A stretch of 64,000 nt of DNA from Cyclobacteriaceae bacterium (GTDB lineage: Bacteria; Bacteroidota; Bacteroidia; Cytophagales; Cyclobacteriaceae): NCBI GenBank assembly GCA_016787725.1, contig JAEUTZ010000004.1, positions 124,001-188,000 of the forward strand, in the 5' to 3' direction. The notes under the pieces were generated by a model. The model was given only the letters and a program-made list of their open reading frames with translations. It ran no database searches and had not been told where the DNA came from. Both the position numbers and the translations under genes were made by a program. This document shows, piece by piece, positions 44,696 to 53,134 of the stretch (positions are counted from its first letter, which is position 1; the number at the start of each line of letters is the position of its first letter).

Positions 44696-45966
44696 GGAGA
44701 GAAGCCGACATATCGGGTAAGTTGGATTGGGTTTCGGTGTTGCTGTACATTATCATGATAACGTTGGGATGGTTCAATATTTTTGCATCCGTTTACGATG
44801 AGACAGCCAATCAATCCATTTTTGATCTATCTCTGAATTCGGGCCGGCAATTGATGTTTATGGCTGCCTCTTTAATCATCATTCTTGCTATCATCATCAT
44901 CGATATGCGTTTCTACGAAACGTTCGCGTACCTGTTCTATGGAGTCATTCTGTTTGCGCTTTTCCTCGTACCCATTATCGGAAAGGAAGTGGGTGGAAAT
45001 AAAGCCTGGATTGGCATCGGTTCGTTTGGAGGCCAACCTTCTGAATTTGCCAAGTTCATCACCGCCCTGGCGGTAGCCAAGTACATCGGGTCGGTTGGTT
45101 TCAAAATGGACAATCTTCGAAATCAGGTAATTCTCTTTGGATTGATTGGTGTACCCATGATGTTAATTCTCCTTCAAAAGGATACGGGTACAGCGTTGGT
45201 GTTTTCCTCTTTTATATTGGTCTTCTACCGCGAAGGAATGTCCCCCTTTTTATTGATCCTGGGGATTTGCGCTGCTGCAATTTTTATTCTAACGTTATTG
45301 ATCCCCAATCAATTGTTCTTACACGGAGCAATTGCGGCTATTTTGATTCTTTTAATTGCCATCGGAAAGAAACGATTTCGAAGGATCGGAGTATTGATAA
45401 TTGGGGCCCTTTTGATCAGCGGGGTGATCGAAAGTGTTGACTATGTAATTACCGATGTGCTGAAACCACATCAGCAAAACAGAATCAAAGCGCTCATTAA
45501 CCCGGATGCCGACCCTCTGGGATATGGCTGGAATGTTACCCAGTCAAAAATTGCCATTGGCAGTGGGGGTTTTGCCGGAAAAGGATTTTTGAAAGGAACG
45601 CAAACTAAGTTTGACTTCGTGCCAGAGCAAAGTACCGACTTCATTTTCTGCACCATTGGTGAAGAACACGGTTGGTTTGGAAGCCTGATCGTGATTGGAC
45701 TTTTTGTTACCCTGTTGTTTCGTGTACTCTTTCTGGCAGAACGTCAAAAGAATCGATTTGCGCGATCATATGGATATGCCGTGGCCTGTATTTTCTTTTT
45801 TCACTTCGCGGTGAATATTGGTATGACCATCGGATTATTTCCGGTAATCGGAATCCCATTGCCATTTTTTAGCTACGGTGGATCTTCCTTGTGGGGTTTT
45901 ACGATCCTGTTATTTATTCTGTTAAAGCTGGACGCACACCGGGGTCAGGTGTTGCAACGCATCTGA
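44692..45966 (+). CDS. rodA: Rod-shape-determining SEDS glycosyltransferase
   Basis: The 424-residue product is a SEDS-family membrane protein with about ten helices. Signatures include GNKAWIGIGSFGGQPSEFAK, ALINPDADPLGYGWNVTQS, TDFIFCTIGEEHGWFGSL and PLPFFSYGGSSLWGF. It polymerises lipid II glycan strands as PBP2's partner. It ends the mre operon and its stop abuts the stop of the convergent hypothetical gene with no gap. Confidence 0.95.
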   Translation: MRREADISGKLDWVSVLLYIIMITLGWFNIFASVYDETANQSIFDLSLNSGRQLMFMAASLIIILAIIIIDMRFYETFAYLFYGVILFALFLVPIIGKEVGGNKAWIGIGSFGGQPSEFAKFITALAVAKYIGSVGFKMDNLRNQVILFGLIGVPMMLILLQKDTGTALVFSSFILVFYREGMSPFLLILGICAAAIFILTLLIPNQLFLHGAIAAILILLIAIGKKRFRRIGVLIIGALLISGVIESVDYVITDVLKPHQQNRIKALINPDADPLGYGWNVTQSKIAIGSGGFAGKGFLKGTQTKFDFVPEQSTDFIFCTIGEEHGWFGSLIVIGLFVTLLFRVLFLAERQKNRFARSYGYAVACIFFFHFAVNIGMTIGLFPVIGIPLPFFSYGGSSLWGFTILLFILLKLDAHRGQVLQRI

Positions 45967-46953
45967 TCACGAATTGAATCGCTTCTGAAGGATTTCCAGG
46001 AACTCTCCATATTCTTCACTTTCGCGGTCCCAGTCAGGATAATTTTCCTCCAGAAAGCGAAGGGCTTGAGCAAGGTTATCAAACCGGTCAATCTTATCAA
46101 TGGCTTCGGTAAAAATCTCGAAATCACCATGAAACAAGATTTTGGTGAACATGAATTTTTGATTGATGGTCAAACTTTCTTTCAATCGAACAATCTTTTT
46201 GCTCGCCAAATCATCGGCCAGAGTGGGTTTGGTTTCTGCCACCGGTGCAGGTGTTGATTTAGCCGGCTCTTTCTTAACCACGGGAGCCGCTCTTACCGCT
46301 GCTGCTTTTGCAGGTACTTTTGTCTCGTATAATGTTTCAATCGGTAACGGTGCAATTTTATTGAAACTTTCTAAATACGGGTCTATATCTTCCGGGGTGA
46401 AATTCACTTCCTCAAGAATATGATCCAGGAGGGCAAAGGCTTCTTTACCTGAAATCCGGACAATTTTTTTTGTTTCAAGATGCTCAACTAATTTCTCTAA
46501 AGGCGCTTTGTTGATCTTCAGGTATTTGATTTTATCTTTCAATTCGCTGGATGTATTAAACTCCTTTTGCTGATCATCCAGGATTTCGGAATAAAAATCA
46601 TAGGGGGCGAGAATCAGGTATAAGGTTTGTGCAACGGCTCTTTTCAACAAGGGCAAAAAGTCAGACTTACCGATAAGAATGTGATTGCTCAACGTATTTT
46701 GAAACTGAAGAAGAGCCTCAGCAACCGGCCTGGCTGTATAATCGAAATATGGGCTCTTTAAATTTTCACTCTCTTTCTTCCAGGTAGTGAGGAGATCACT
46801 GATGATAAATAGATTAATCTGACGGATATCACATAGGTTTAGAATTTCTGATCCCGTAATTTTTTCTTTGCGCGAAAAGAAAGATTCGGCCACCTGATTA
46901 GAGAACAAGACGGCATACTGATCAACTGCTTTCACACTAATCTTCTCGTCCAT
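45967..46953 (-). CDS. Conserved hypothetical protein of Bacteroidota
   Basis: The 328-residue product has no signal or membrane segment. A mainly helical N-terminal half (residues 1 to about 190) leads into an Ala/Pro/Lys-rich linker (KVPAKAAAVRAAPVVKKEPA) at about residues 205-240. The C-terminal 75 residues (SLTINQKFMFTKILFHGDF to FLEILQKRF) resemble a helical domain often seen at the end of uncharacterised Bacteroidota proteins with I-N-K/D-x-F-x-F-x-x-LF motifs. Function unknown. It is transcribed away from ferredoxin across a palindrome. Confidence 0.7.
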   Translation of the reverse strand: MDEKISVKAVDQYAVLFSNQVAESFFSRKEKITGSEILNLCDIRQINLFIISDLLTTWKKESENLKSPYFDYTARPVAEALLQFQNTLSNHILIGKSDFLPLLKRAVAQTLYLILAPYDFYSEILDDQQKEFNTSSELKDKIKYLKINKAPLEKLVEHLETKKIVRISGKEAFALLDHILEEVNFTPEDIDPYLESFNKIAPLPIETLYETKVPAKAAAVRAAPVVKKEPAKSTPAPVAETKPTLADDLASKKIVRLKESLTINQKFMFTKILFHGDFEIFTEAIDKIDRFDNLAQALRFLEENYPDWDRESEEYGEFLEILQKRFNS

Positions 46954-46977
46954 GAGTTAATTTTTTTTGTAATCTTG

Positions 46978-46989
46978 TTAACCGGTTAA
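46978..46989. promoter_or_regulatory. Perfect 12-bp palindrome between divergent genes
   Basis: TTAACCGGTTAA lies in the 57-base space between the divergent starts of the hypothetical protein (46953) and ferredoxin (47011). A perfect palindrome here suits a binding site for a dimeric regulator. No specific factor can be named. Confidence 0.4.
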
Positions 46990-47010
46990 GCCTTAGGTAT
47001 TGCATTATTC

Positions 47011-47334
47011 ATGGTAAAGATAACAATTGAAAATTTGGCTCAAAAAGAGGTGTTTGTGAGTACTCCGGAATGCTCGGTCTTGAAGGCAGTGCAGGAGCAC
47101 TTCATCGATTGGATGCACGCTTGCGGTGGCAAAGGCCGCTGCACCACCTGTAAGTTTATAGTCCTGCTGGGGGCTGAGCAATTAAGCCCACCTACCAAAT
47201 CGGAAGAAGACTACCGGAAACTTGGCGAGTTGCAAGACGATGAACGGTTAGCTTGTCAGACTATCGCGCTGGGGGATTGTAAAATTCGAGTTCCGGATGA
47301 GTACAAATTGCCCCATGTCGTATACTCAAATTAA
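47011..47334 (+). CDS. [2Fe-2S] ferredoxin
   Basis: The 107-residue product has plant-type ferredoxin ligands: C-x5-C-x2-C in HACGGKGRCTTCKF and a fourth Cys in RLACQTIAL. It is a small cytoplasmic electron carrier. No partner reductase or oxygenase gene is adjacent, so the pathway is open. It is followed by tdk after 48 bases. Confidence 0.9.
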   Translation: MVKITIENLAQKEVFVSTPECSVLKAVQEHFIDWMHACGGKGRCTTCKFIVLLGAEQLSPPTKSEEDYRKLGELQDDERLACQTIALGDCKIRVPDEYKLPHVVYSN

Positions 47335-47382
47335 TGGCTTATGAAGGGCCGTAATGCAAAATACTAAACCCTAAATTGTAAC

Positions 47383-47979
47383 ATGTTTATCGAACCGCAT
47401 CTTGGCCGAAGCAATAAACCTGACAAAAGTGGTTGGATTGAGGTGATTTGCGGGTGTATGTTTTCCGGTAAAACGGAAGAACTGATCCGAAGGCTTAATC
47501 GGGCCTTGATTGCAAAGCAGAAGGTGGAGATTTTTAAGCCCACCATTGACACCCGGTACCACGAACAGAAAATTGTTTCCCATAGCGATCGTGAAATACG
47601 CTCAAGCCCGGTAAACTTTGCTAACGACATATTATTGTTGGCCGGCAATTGTGATGTTGTAGGGATTGATGAAGCCCAGTTTTTTGATGATGCCATTGTG
47701 GAGGTATGTAATAGTTTGGCGAATAACGGCAAGCGTGTAATTGTTGCTGGATTGGATATGGACTTTGAAGGAAAGCCCTTCGGACCGATGCCTGACTTAT
47801 TGGCGGTGGCTGAGTTTGTTACCAAAGTGCACGCGATCTGCGCACAAAGCGGTGAACTCGCATCATTTTCTTACCGACTCAATTCAAATGAATCGAAAGT
47901 GTTGCTGGGCGAGAAGGATGCCTACGAAGCCCGAAGCAGGAAAGCCTTCATGGATGGAATGAAGAAACGCAAGCAATAG
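47383..47979 (+). CDS. tdk: Thymidine kinase (type II)
   Basis: The 198-residue product has the P-loop GCMFSGKTEELIRR and the DEAQFFDD motif. The C-terminal substrate region is ASFSYRLNSNESKVLLGEKDAYEARSRKAF. Type II kinases normally carry a four-Cys/His zinc site here. Only one Cys (in HAICAQSGE) is kept and the CRxCH-like motif reads SRKAF, so the zinc site appears lost. It salvages thymidine to dTMP. recO starts 4 bases downstream. Confidence 0.95.
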   Translation: MFIEPHLGRSNKPDKSGWIEVICGCMFSGKTEELIRRLNRALIAKQKVEIFKPTIDTRYHEQKIVSHSDREIRSSPVNFANDILLLAGNCDVVGIDEAQFFDDAIVEVCNSLANNGKRVIVAGLDMDFEGKPFGPMPDLLAVAEFVTKVHAICAQSGELASFSYRLNSNESKVLLGEKDAYEARSRKAFMDGMKKRKQ

Positions 47980-47983
47980 TCGA

Positions 47984-48649
47984 GTGCTTTATAAAACTAA
48001 AGGAATTGTCTTTCGATTTACAAAGTATGGCGAGACCTCCATTATTGTCAATATTTTCACCGAATTATTTGGCTTGCAGAGTTATATCGTAAATGGGGTT
48101 CGTTCCAATTCCAAGAAAAGCAAGATTGCCCTGTTTCAACCCCTTACATTGCTCGACCTCGTGGTCTATCATAAAGAAAACGCCAGCATTCTACGAATTA
48201 AAGAAGTGAAATGTTATCATCCCTTTCAAACCTTGTCAAGGGAAGTAAAGAAGTCTGCCATCGCCATGTTTATCAACGAAGTGTTGAACAAAACCGTGAA
48301 AGAGCAAAGTCACCCGGCTGAGCTACACGAATACATTGCGCAATCGTTGATTTTGCTGGATCATCATCCAAGCCCTGAAAATTTTCATTTGATATTTTTA
48401 ATTGGCCTCAGCAAGCAACTGGGATTTGGTCCCAATCAATCCAGCGAAATCCTGACCGGTCAGTGGCTGGACGCTGCGGATGTGGCCATGCTTGACAAAA
48501 TAATAAGGGCGGAATCCGATACGAGTCTTTCGATTTCCTACATGCAACGGCAAACCTTGCTAACTACGTTGCTACGGTTTTATACCAGTCATATTGACAA
48601 CTTTGGTGAAGTCCGATCACTACCGGTATTAAGGGAGATTTTACAGTAA
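47984..48649 (+). CDS. recO: DNA repair protein RecO
   Basis: The 221-residue product begins YKTKGIVFRFTKYGETSIIV with the OB fold of RecO, then YIVNGVRSNSKKSKIALFQPL. The C-terminal helical part contains FHLIFLIGLSKQLGFGP. It loads RecA with RecR onto SSB-coated DNA. The start is a GTG at 47984, four bases after the tdk stop; an ATG inside would remove conserved residues. It converges with the desaturase gene by a one-base gap. Confidence 0.92.
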   Translation: MLYKTKGIVFRFTKYGETSIIVNIFTELFGLQSYIVNGVRSNSKKSKIALFQPLTLLDLVVYHKENASILRIKEVKCYHPFQTLSREVKKSAIAMFINEVLNKTVKEQSHPAELHEYIAQSLILLDHHPSPENFHLIFLIGLSKQLGFGPNQSSEILTGQWLDAADVAMLDKIIRAESDTSLSISYMQRQTLLTTLLRFYTSHIDNFGEVRSLPVLREILQ

Positions 48650-48650
48650 C

Positions 48651-49775
48651 TCAAGCCGCGATGGCGACTTTGTGAATCTTTTGAACAGGCTTTTCTCCAA
48701 GCATTTTTAATTGCCGGGCATGCGCTGCGATCGCCTGAAAAAAAGTATCCTTCGATTTATAGGGTAAACCAAATTCGGCTGCAGTCTGCTCAACAATCTT
48801 GGCAATGTTACGGTAATGGACATGGCAGATCGTAGGAAACAAATGATGTTCCACCTGATAGTTGAGCCCACCTACATACCAGGAAAAAAGTTTTTCCTTG
48901 TGTCCGAAATTAGTCGTGGTGTGCAATTGATGAATGGCCCAGTTATTCTCCAGATTTCCTTGCGCATCGGGCATGGGGTATTCGGTTCCTTCCACTACGT
49001 GTGCCGGCTGAAAAATAATAGCCAGGATGAAGCCGGCAATGTAATGCATCACAAAAAAACCAAGTAGTGCCTGGCCCACAGTAATGGGTAGTAACATCAC
49101 GGGCACGGCAATGAGATAACCAAAGTAGATTGCTTTCGTCAACAACATGAATGACCATTCCTTCGCTGCCGTAGTTCGTTGTTTTTTTAATAAACCTTCG
49201 CGCTGGTATTTGATCAGCCTGCCAAAGTCCTTCACCAAAACCCATACCAGGGTAAGCAGACCGTAAAAGAACCAGGCATAATAGTGCTGATACTTATGCA
49301 TGGGCATCCACTTGGAATCAGGAGCCATTCGTAATACACCCCGCGGACTAATGTCTTCATCTACTTCATGCACGTTGGTATAGGTATGATGAAGCACATT
49401 GTGCTGTACTTTCCAATTGAGGGCATGACCACCCACCAGATTTAAAGAAAGTCCCAGCAAATTATTAACCCAGGGTTTCGATGAGTACGCACCATGGTTG
49501 GCATCGTGCATAACGGAAAGTCCTATCCCGGCAATGCCTAAGCCCATGACCACACAAAGCCCAAGCAGCATCCAGGGGTTGGTGGTAATTCCACTGATCA
49601 ACAGAAAATAGGGTATGAAATAAAGGGAGAACATAAAAATGGTTTTGAACACCATTTCTGAGTTTCCGGTTCGTTCCAGTTGATTCGTTTTAAAGTAAGC
49701 ATTTACGCGTTGATTGAGCGTAAGGAAGAATTCTTGCTGACGATTGGCAAACTTCAGGTTTAAATTCAGACTCAT
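48651..49775 (-). CDS. Membrane fatty acid desaturase
   Basis: The 374-residue product is a front-end type acyl-CoA/acyl-lipid desaturase. Its three histidine boxes are HDANHGAYS, HNVLHHTYTN and QVEHHLFP, the last with Gln as usual for front-end (delta-5/6) enzymes. About four helices cross the membrane. No cytochrome b5 domain is fused, so an external donor is needed. Upstream, a strong hairpin and a -7 element mark a leader of about 60 bases. The enzyme should affect membrane fluidity. Confidence 0.9.
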   Translation of the reverse strand: MSLNLNLKFANRQQEFFLTLNQRVNAYFKTNQLERTGNSEMVFKTIFMFSLYFIPYFLLISGITTNPWMLLGLCVVMGLGIAGIGLSVMHDANHGAYSSKPWVNNLLGLSLNLVGGHALNWKVQHNVLHHTYTNVHEVDEDISPRGVLRMAPDSKWMPMHKYQHYYAWFFYGLLTLVWVLVKDFGRLIKYQREGLLKKQRTTAAKEWSFMLLTKAIYFGYLIAVPVMLLPITVGQALLGFFVMHYIAGFILAIIFQPAHVVEGTEYPMPDAQGNLENNWAIHQLHTTTNFGHKEKLFSWYVGGLNYQVEHHLFPTICHVHYRNIAKIVEQTAAEFGLPYKSKDTFFQAIAAHARQLKMLGEKPVQKIHKVAIAA

Positions 49776-49792
49776 AGTTTATACTCGTTGTT

Positions 49793-49827
49793 CGATGACA
49801 GATAATAACCTTGATTATCTGCCATCG
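49793..49827 (-). promoter_or_regulatory. Long hairpin in the desaturase mRNA leader
   Basis: Arms CGATGACAGATAAT and ATTATCTGCCATCG pair in 13 of 14 positions around a seven-base loop. The hairpin lies between the minus-strand -7 element (49845-49852) and the start codon (49775), so it is in the mRNA leader. No T-run follows, making a terminator unlikely. Confidence 0.6.
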
Positions 49828-49844
49828 TCAGGGTTCAATTTTTT

Positions 49845-49852
49845 CAAAGGTA
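49845..49852 (-). promoter_or_regulatory. Minus-strand -7 element for the desaturase
   Basis: CAAAGGTA on the plus strand is TACCTTTG on the minus strand, an exact TAnnTTTG match 69 bases before the desaturase start. Confidence 0.5.
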
Positions 49853-49930
49853 TCTAATCTAGTGAAGGCAACGATTGTTAGCCATTCAAAATCTTATGAA
49901 TGGCACTTAATTTATGTGAATTGAGGGGAT

Positions 49931-50587
49931 TTATAACTCGGCAATAACTGTTTTTCCACCCTTTGTAACATCACCTACTTTCACAGTTACGTTTGCCGAT
50001 AGAGGTAAGAAGATATCTACCCGGGAGCCAAATTTAATGAAGCCGAATTCATCGCCCTGTTGAATGGATTGTCCTTCTTTTACATACCATTTGATTCTGC
50101 GGGCCAAGGCACCTGCTATTTGTCTGAATAATATCTCTGTTCCCGTATTCATCTTAACAGCAATGGAGGTTCGTTCATTCTCCGTACTGGATTTAGGATG
50201 CCAGGCAACCAAGTATTTGCCCGGGTGATATTGGCTATAGGAAATTGTTCCGGATACCGGCATGCGGTTAACATGCACGTTAATGGGGGACATAAAAATG
50301 GAGATCTGCTTCCGCTTCGACTTCAGGTATTCTGGTTCTTCGGTCTCTTCAATAACCACCACCTTGCCATCGGCCGGAGCCAGCACGTGCTTTTCATTTT
50401 TGTTGATCTGAAATACCGGAATGCGAAAGAACTGCAGGATGAGCAGATAAAAGGCAATGCTTACACCGATCATAATGTTTTGTGCGAGCCGTGCTTCAGG
50501 GAAAAAATATCCTACTGCCCAGTTTACGCCAAACAGAACGAGTAAGAGAATGAATAAAAGTGTCCGGCCTTCTTTATGAATCGTCAT
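49931..50587 (-). CDS. psd: Phosphatidylserine decarboxylase family protein
   Basis: The product from ATG 50587 is 218 residues, the short type of decarboxylase. It has two N-terminal membrane segments, then VLAPADGKVVVIEE, FMSPINVHVNRMPVSG and the C-terminal FIKFGSRVDIFLP, in which the GS bond is cleaved to form the pyruvoyl cofactor. It makes phosphatidylethanolamine. The frame start at 50608 would overlap the upstream hairpin, so 50587 was chosen. It lies downstream of gdhA on the same strand. Confidence 0.92.
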   Translation of the reverse strand: MTIHKEGRTLLFILLLVLFGVNWAVGYFFPEARLAQNIMIGVSIAFYLLILQFFRIPVFQINKNEKHVLAPADGKVVVIEETEEPEYLKSKRKQISIFMSPINVHVNRMPVSGTISYSQYHPGKYLVAWHPKSSTENERTSIAVKMNTGTEILFRQIAGALARRIKWYVKEGQSIQQGDEFGFIKFGSRVDIFLPLSANVTVKVGDVTKGGKTVIAEL

Positions 50588-50602
50588 GATGTAGTTCTCG
50601 GA

Positions 50603-50644
50603 TTTCAAATTTCAGACTTTGCCCGAACAATCTGAAATTTGAAA
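50603..50644 (-). terminator. Inverted repeat between gdhA and psd
   Basis: TTTCAAATTTCAGA and TCTGAAATTTGAAA are perfect 14-base inverted arms around a 14-base loop, 7 bases after the gdhA stop. It could terminate or stabilise the gdhA message, or be a dispersed AT-rich repeat. No T-run follows, so the terminator label is tentative. Confidence 0.5.
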
Positions 50645-50651
50645 CCTGAAA

Positions 50652-51926
50652 TTAATACCCGCCTCTGAATTTGTAGGTCTTGGCCACCTTATCAATGGCA
50701 ACCATATAGGCTGCAATGCGCAACGAAACCTTGTACTGAACCGCGGTTTTGTACACGTTATCGAAAGCGTCTTTCATAATCCGGTCGCTTCTGCGATTCA
50801 CGCGTTCCGCAGTCCACTTATAGCCCAACCGGTTTTGTACCCACTCAAAATAGGAAACCGTTACACCGCCTGCATTCGCCAGGATGTCGGGCACTACACT
50901 GATTCCCTTTTCATAAATGATTTTATCTGCTTTGGAAGAGGTGGGTCCGTTCGCGCCTTCCACAATCAGTTTAGCCTGGATTTTTCCAGCATTCGAGTTT
51001 GTAATAACATCTTCAGTAGCGGCAGGAACAAGTACATCCACCGGGAGCGTTAATAAATCGGCACCGGCAATTTTTTGTACATCCGCATATCCCTCCAACG
51101 AGCCTTTGTTTTTATCGCGGTAAGCAATGGCAGCATCAATGTCAATTCCGTTTTCGTTGTAATAGGCACCGGAGATATCACTGATGGCCACCACCTTCAA
51201 GCCACGTTCTGACAATAAGCGGGCAGCCCAGGACCCCACATTGCCAAATCCCTGTACAGCACAGGTCGCTTTGTACGGATTGATTTTAAGTTTCTCCATG
51301 GCCGCTAAGGTGGATACCATCACGCCACGGCCAGTGGCTTCTGTCCTTCCTAACGAACCACCCATCACAATGGGTTTGCCGGTAACCACAGCAGCTACCG
51401 TCATTCCTTTGTTTCGGGAATACTGGTCCATCAGCCAGGCCATTTCTCTTGGGCCGGTTCCCATGTCCGGGGCGGGTATGTCCTGATCCGGACCAAACAC
51501 ATCCATCATGGCTTGTGTGTATGAACGCATTAATCGTTCAATTTCACCGGCACTCATTTCGCGCGGGTTGCACGTAACGCCACCTTTACCGCCTCCATAA
51601 GGAATATCCACCACAGCACACTTCCAGGTCATCCACGCGGCCAGCGCCTTAACTTCATCCAGGTTAACATGCGGATCGAACCGGATGCCGCCTTTAGAAG
51701 GACCTAATATGGTAGAATGAATAACCCGATACCCTTCAAAAACGCGGATGCTGCCATCATCCATGGTCACGGGTAGTGATACGATCACTTGCTTGGCCGG
51801 AGTTTTTAAAACATTGTAAACTTCATCTTCGAGTCCCAGAATCTGGGAGGCGGTATGAAACCGCGACATCATCGCTTCAAACGGATTTTCCTTGTCAACT
51901 AGCGGAGCAGGTTCAATGTATGCCAT
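50652..51926 (-). CDS. Glutamate dehydrogenase (Glu/Leu/Phe/Val family)
   Basis: The 424-residue product from ATG 51926 is a hexameric-type amino acid dehydrogenase. It shows VFEGYRVIHSTILGPSKGGI, then VDIPYGGGKGGVTCNP with the catalytic Lys, APDMGTGPREMAWLMDQY and the NAD(P) motif VQGFGNVGSWAARLL. Glutamate is the likely substrate from the length and these motifs. The open frame extends 60 codons upstream, but the AYIEPAPLVDKENPFEAM start agrees with relatives. Its promoter element is at 52009-52016. Confidence 0.93.
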   Translation of the reverse strand: MAYIEPAPLVDKENPFEAMMSRFHTASQILGLEDEVYNVLKTPAKQVIVSLPVTMDDGSIRVFEGYRVIHSTILGPSKGGIRFDPHVNLDEVKALAAWMTWKCAVVDIPYGGGKGGVTCNPREMSAGEIERLMRSYTQAMMDVFGPDQDIPAPDMGTGPREMAWLMDQYSRNKGMTVAAVVTGKPIVMGGSLGRTEATGRGVMVSTLAAMEKLKINPYKATCAVQGFGNVGSWAARLLSERGLKVVAISDISGAYYNENGIDIDAAIAYRDKNKGSLEGYADVQKIAGADLLTLPVDVLVPAATEDVITNSNAGKIQAKLIVEGANGPTSSKADKIIYEKGISVVPDILANAGGVTVSYFEWVQNRLGYKWTAERVNRRSDRIMKDAFDNVYKTAVQYKVSLRIAAYMVAIDKVAKTYKFRGGY

Positions 51927-52008
51927 AAATGTTTGTGAGATTTTCTGGTATGTAGGCCCCTCATAATTACGGGTTAAATCTTGATTTTTTGGCCCCTTAA
52001 ATCGGTTG

Positions 52009-52016
52009 CAAAGATA
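52009..52016 (-). promoter_or_regulatory. Minus-strand -7 element for glutamate dehydrogenase
   Basis: CAAAGATA on the plus strand reads TATCTTTG on the minus strand, an exact TAnnTTTG match 82 bases upstream of the gdh start. Confidence 0.45.
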
Positions 52017-52303
52017 TAGAAAATCAACATACCCATACGGGTGTAAGGGTACTAAATATGATGTGGTTTTAGCGTGGGTTAAGGTAGATAACCCTAAGTA
52101 AATCAACGAGATGAATGTTTAATGAATCCCTCTAATACTTTAACAATTTCTAATAAATTGAACAAGAATTAGGATTTATTAGAGTTGAGTAAAACTAAAA
52201 AATCGGTAGTTTCCCTACATAAGACTCAATTGTTCTATACCCGTAACTATAGTAAACTATATATTGGATGTGATTGATTTTTTGATAGTAAGCACTTCCT
52301 ATT

Positions 52304-52331
52304 TTCCTACTTCCTACTTCCTACTTCCTAC
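52304..52331 (+). repeat. Four perfect TTCCTAC heptamers
   Basis: TTCCTAC is repeated four times without error, with partial units on both sides. The array is too short and its units too close for a CRISPR. It may vary in copy number between strains. Confidence 0.85.
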
Positions 52332-52501
52332 TACTAGGTATATTTCATTTTAAAGTAAAATCTTACACCAAAAATTATTTTAGGATAGCATTGATTTTCT
52401 GTTCACAATATCATTTGAGTAAGTTCAATAATTGATTCAAAAAGTTTGCATCAATTCATGCTAGATGATTTCTAGTTATTTAAAACCAAAATTTATCAAT
52501 T

Positions 52502-53134
52502 ATGAGAAAGTTAGTACCAGTTATCCTTCTCTTCATGCTTGCATGTGGGGAGGAACAAATCGTAAGCAAGGTTGAATCTCCTCCTGAAATGCTTATTAAT
52601 TCAACTTTGTTTAAGTCTTTAAATATTGATCATTCTCAATTAGATATGGCTTCTGCAATTGTTAGGGAAATTACTGGAGGATCCAAATCAGTTATGATTC
52701 CTTTCAAAAATAGATTGCAATATGTCTATAGTGAAGGCAGAGTAAACGAAATGGATAAATTAGATTTTTCCGAGGTAATTTCATTTCAATACATTACTGA
52801 TTTCAACTATGAACAATTGGCGAAATCATTAGAAAGTCATACTTTTTCAGGCGAATTGAAAGTTGTATCCACCAGAAACTTTTCCCTTTTATTAAATGTG
52901 GCAAATAATAAGGTAAATGGATCAAAAGTGCTAAAATCGGGCAAAACTGAAACATGCAGTGGTACAGTAGGAAGCAACCAGTGGGTTCAGGATGTTGCGA
53001 ATTGTGCTTCACAAAGAATTGATAACATGAATTGGTGGGATCAAGGTTGGTGTTATATTGCTCTTCCAGAATGTTGGGCTCAGACAGTGATTTCTTGTAT
53101 TATTGATGAGTGTGAAGTAGTTGCAGGTCCTTAG
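52502..53134 (+). CDS. Lipoprotein with a six-cysteine C-terminal segment
   Basis: The 210-residue product begins with a lipoprotein signal (MRKLVPVILLFMLAC), Cys15 being the predicted lipid site. Residues about 30-140 are a polar domain I do not recognise. The last 60 residues are Trp-rich and hold six cysteines at about 152, 168, 184, 191, 199 and 204, enough for three disulfides. The gene stops exactly where the ABC ATPase starts, so the three genes form one operon. Composition is notably AT-rich compared with the flanking genes. A secreted disulfide-rich peptide precursor or a surface ligand-binding lipoprotein are both possible; neither is proven. Confidence 0.7.
   Translation: MRKLVPVILLFMLACGEEQIVSKVESPPEMLINSTLFKSLNIDHSQLDMASAIVREITGGSKSVMIPFKNRLQYVYSEGRVNEMDKLDFSEVISFQYITDFNYEQLAKSLESHTFSGELKVVSTRNFSLLLNVANNKVNGSKVLKSGKTETCSGTVGSNQWVQDVANCASQRIDNMNWWDQGWCYIALPECWAQTVISCIIDECEVVAGP

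Larger units (their letters stand above)
51927..52501. other. 575-base intergenic region at the left edge of the AT-rich island
   Basis: The right half is very AT-rich. It contains the gdh promoter element (52009-52016, minus), a small CCCATACGGG palindrome near 52031, a four-copy heptamer at 52304-52331, and a possible plus promoter for the lipoprotein operon (TTTG at 52414-52417, then AAAGTTTG at 52441-52448). I see no gene, tRNA or insertion-sequence end in it. Confidence 0.6.

Noticed and set aside
47364-47825. Minus-strand frame of 153 codons over tdk
   Set aside because: The plus strand encodes a full thymidine kinase with P-loop and DEAQFF.
51927-52106. Sixty-codon N-terminal extension of glutamate dehydrogenase
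   Set aside because: The extension has no dehydrogenase-like residues and overlaps the promoter element at 52009-52016.
52304-52331. Possible CRISPR array
   Set aside because: Units are 7 bases with no spacers and no cas genes nearby.
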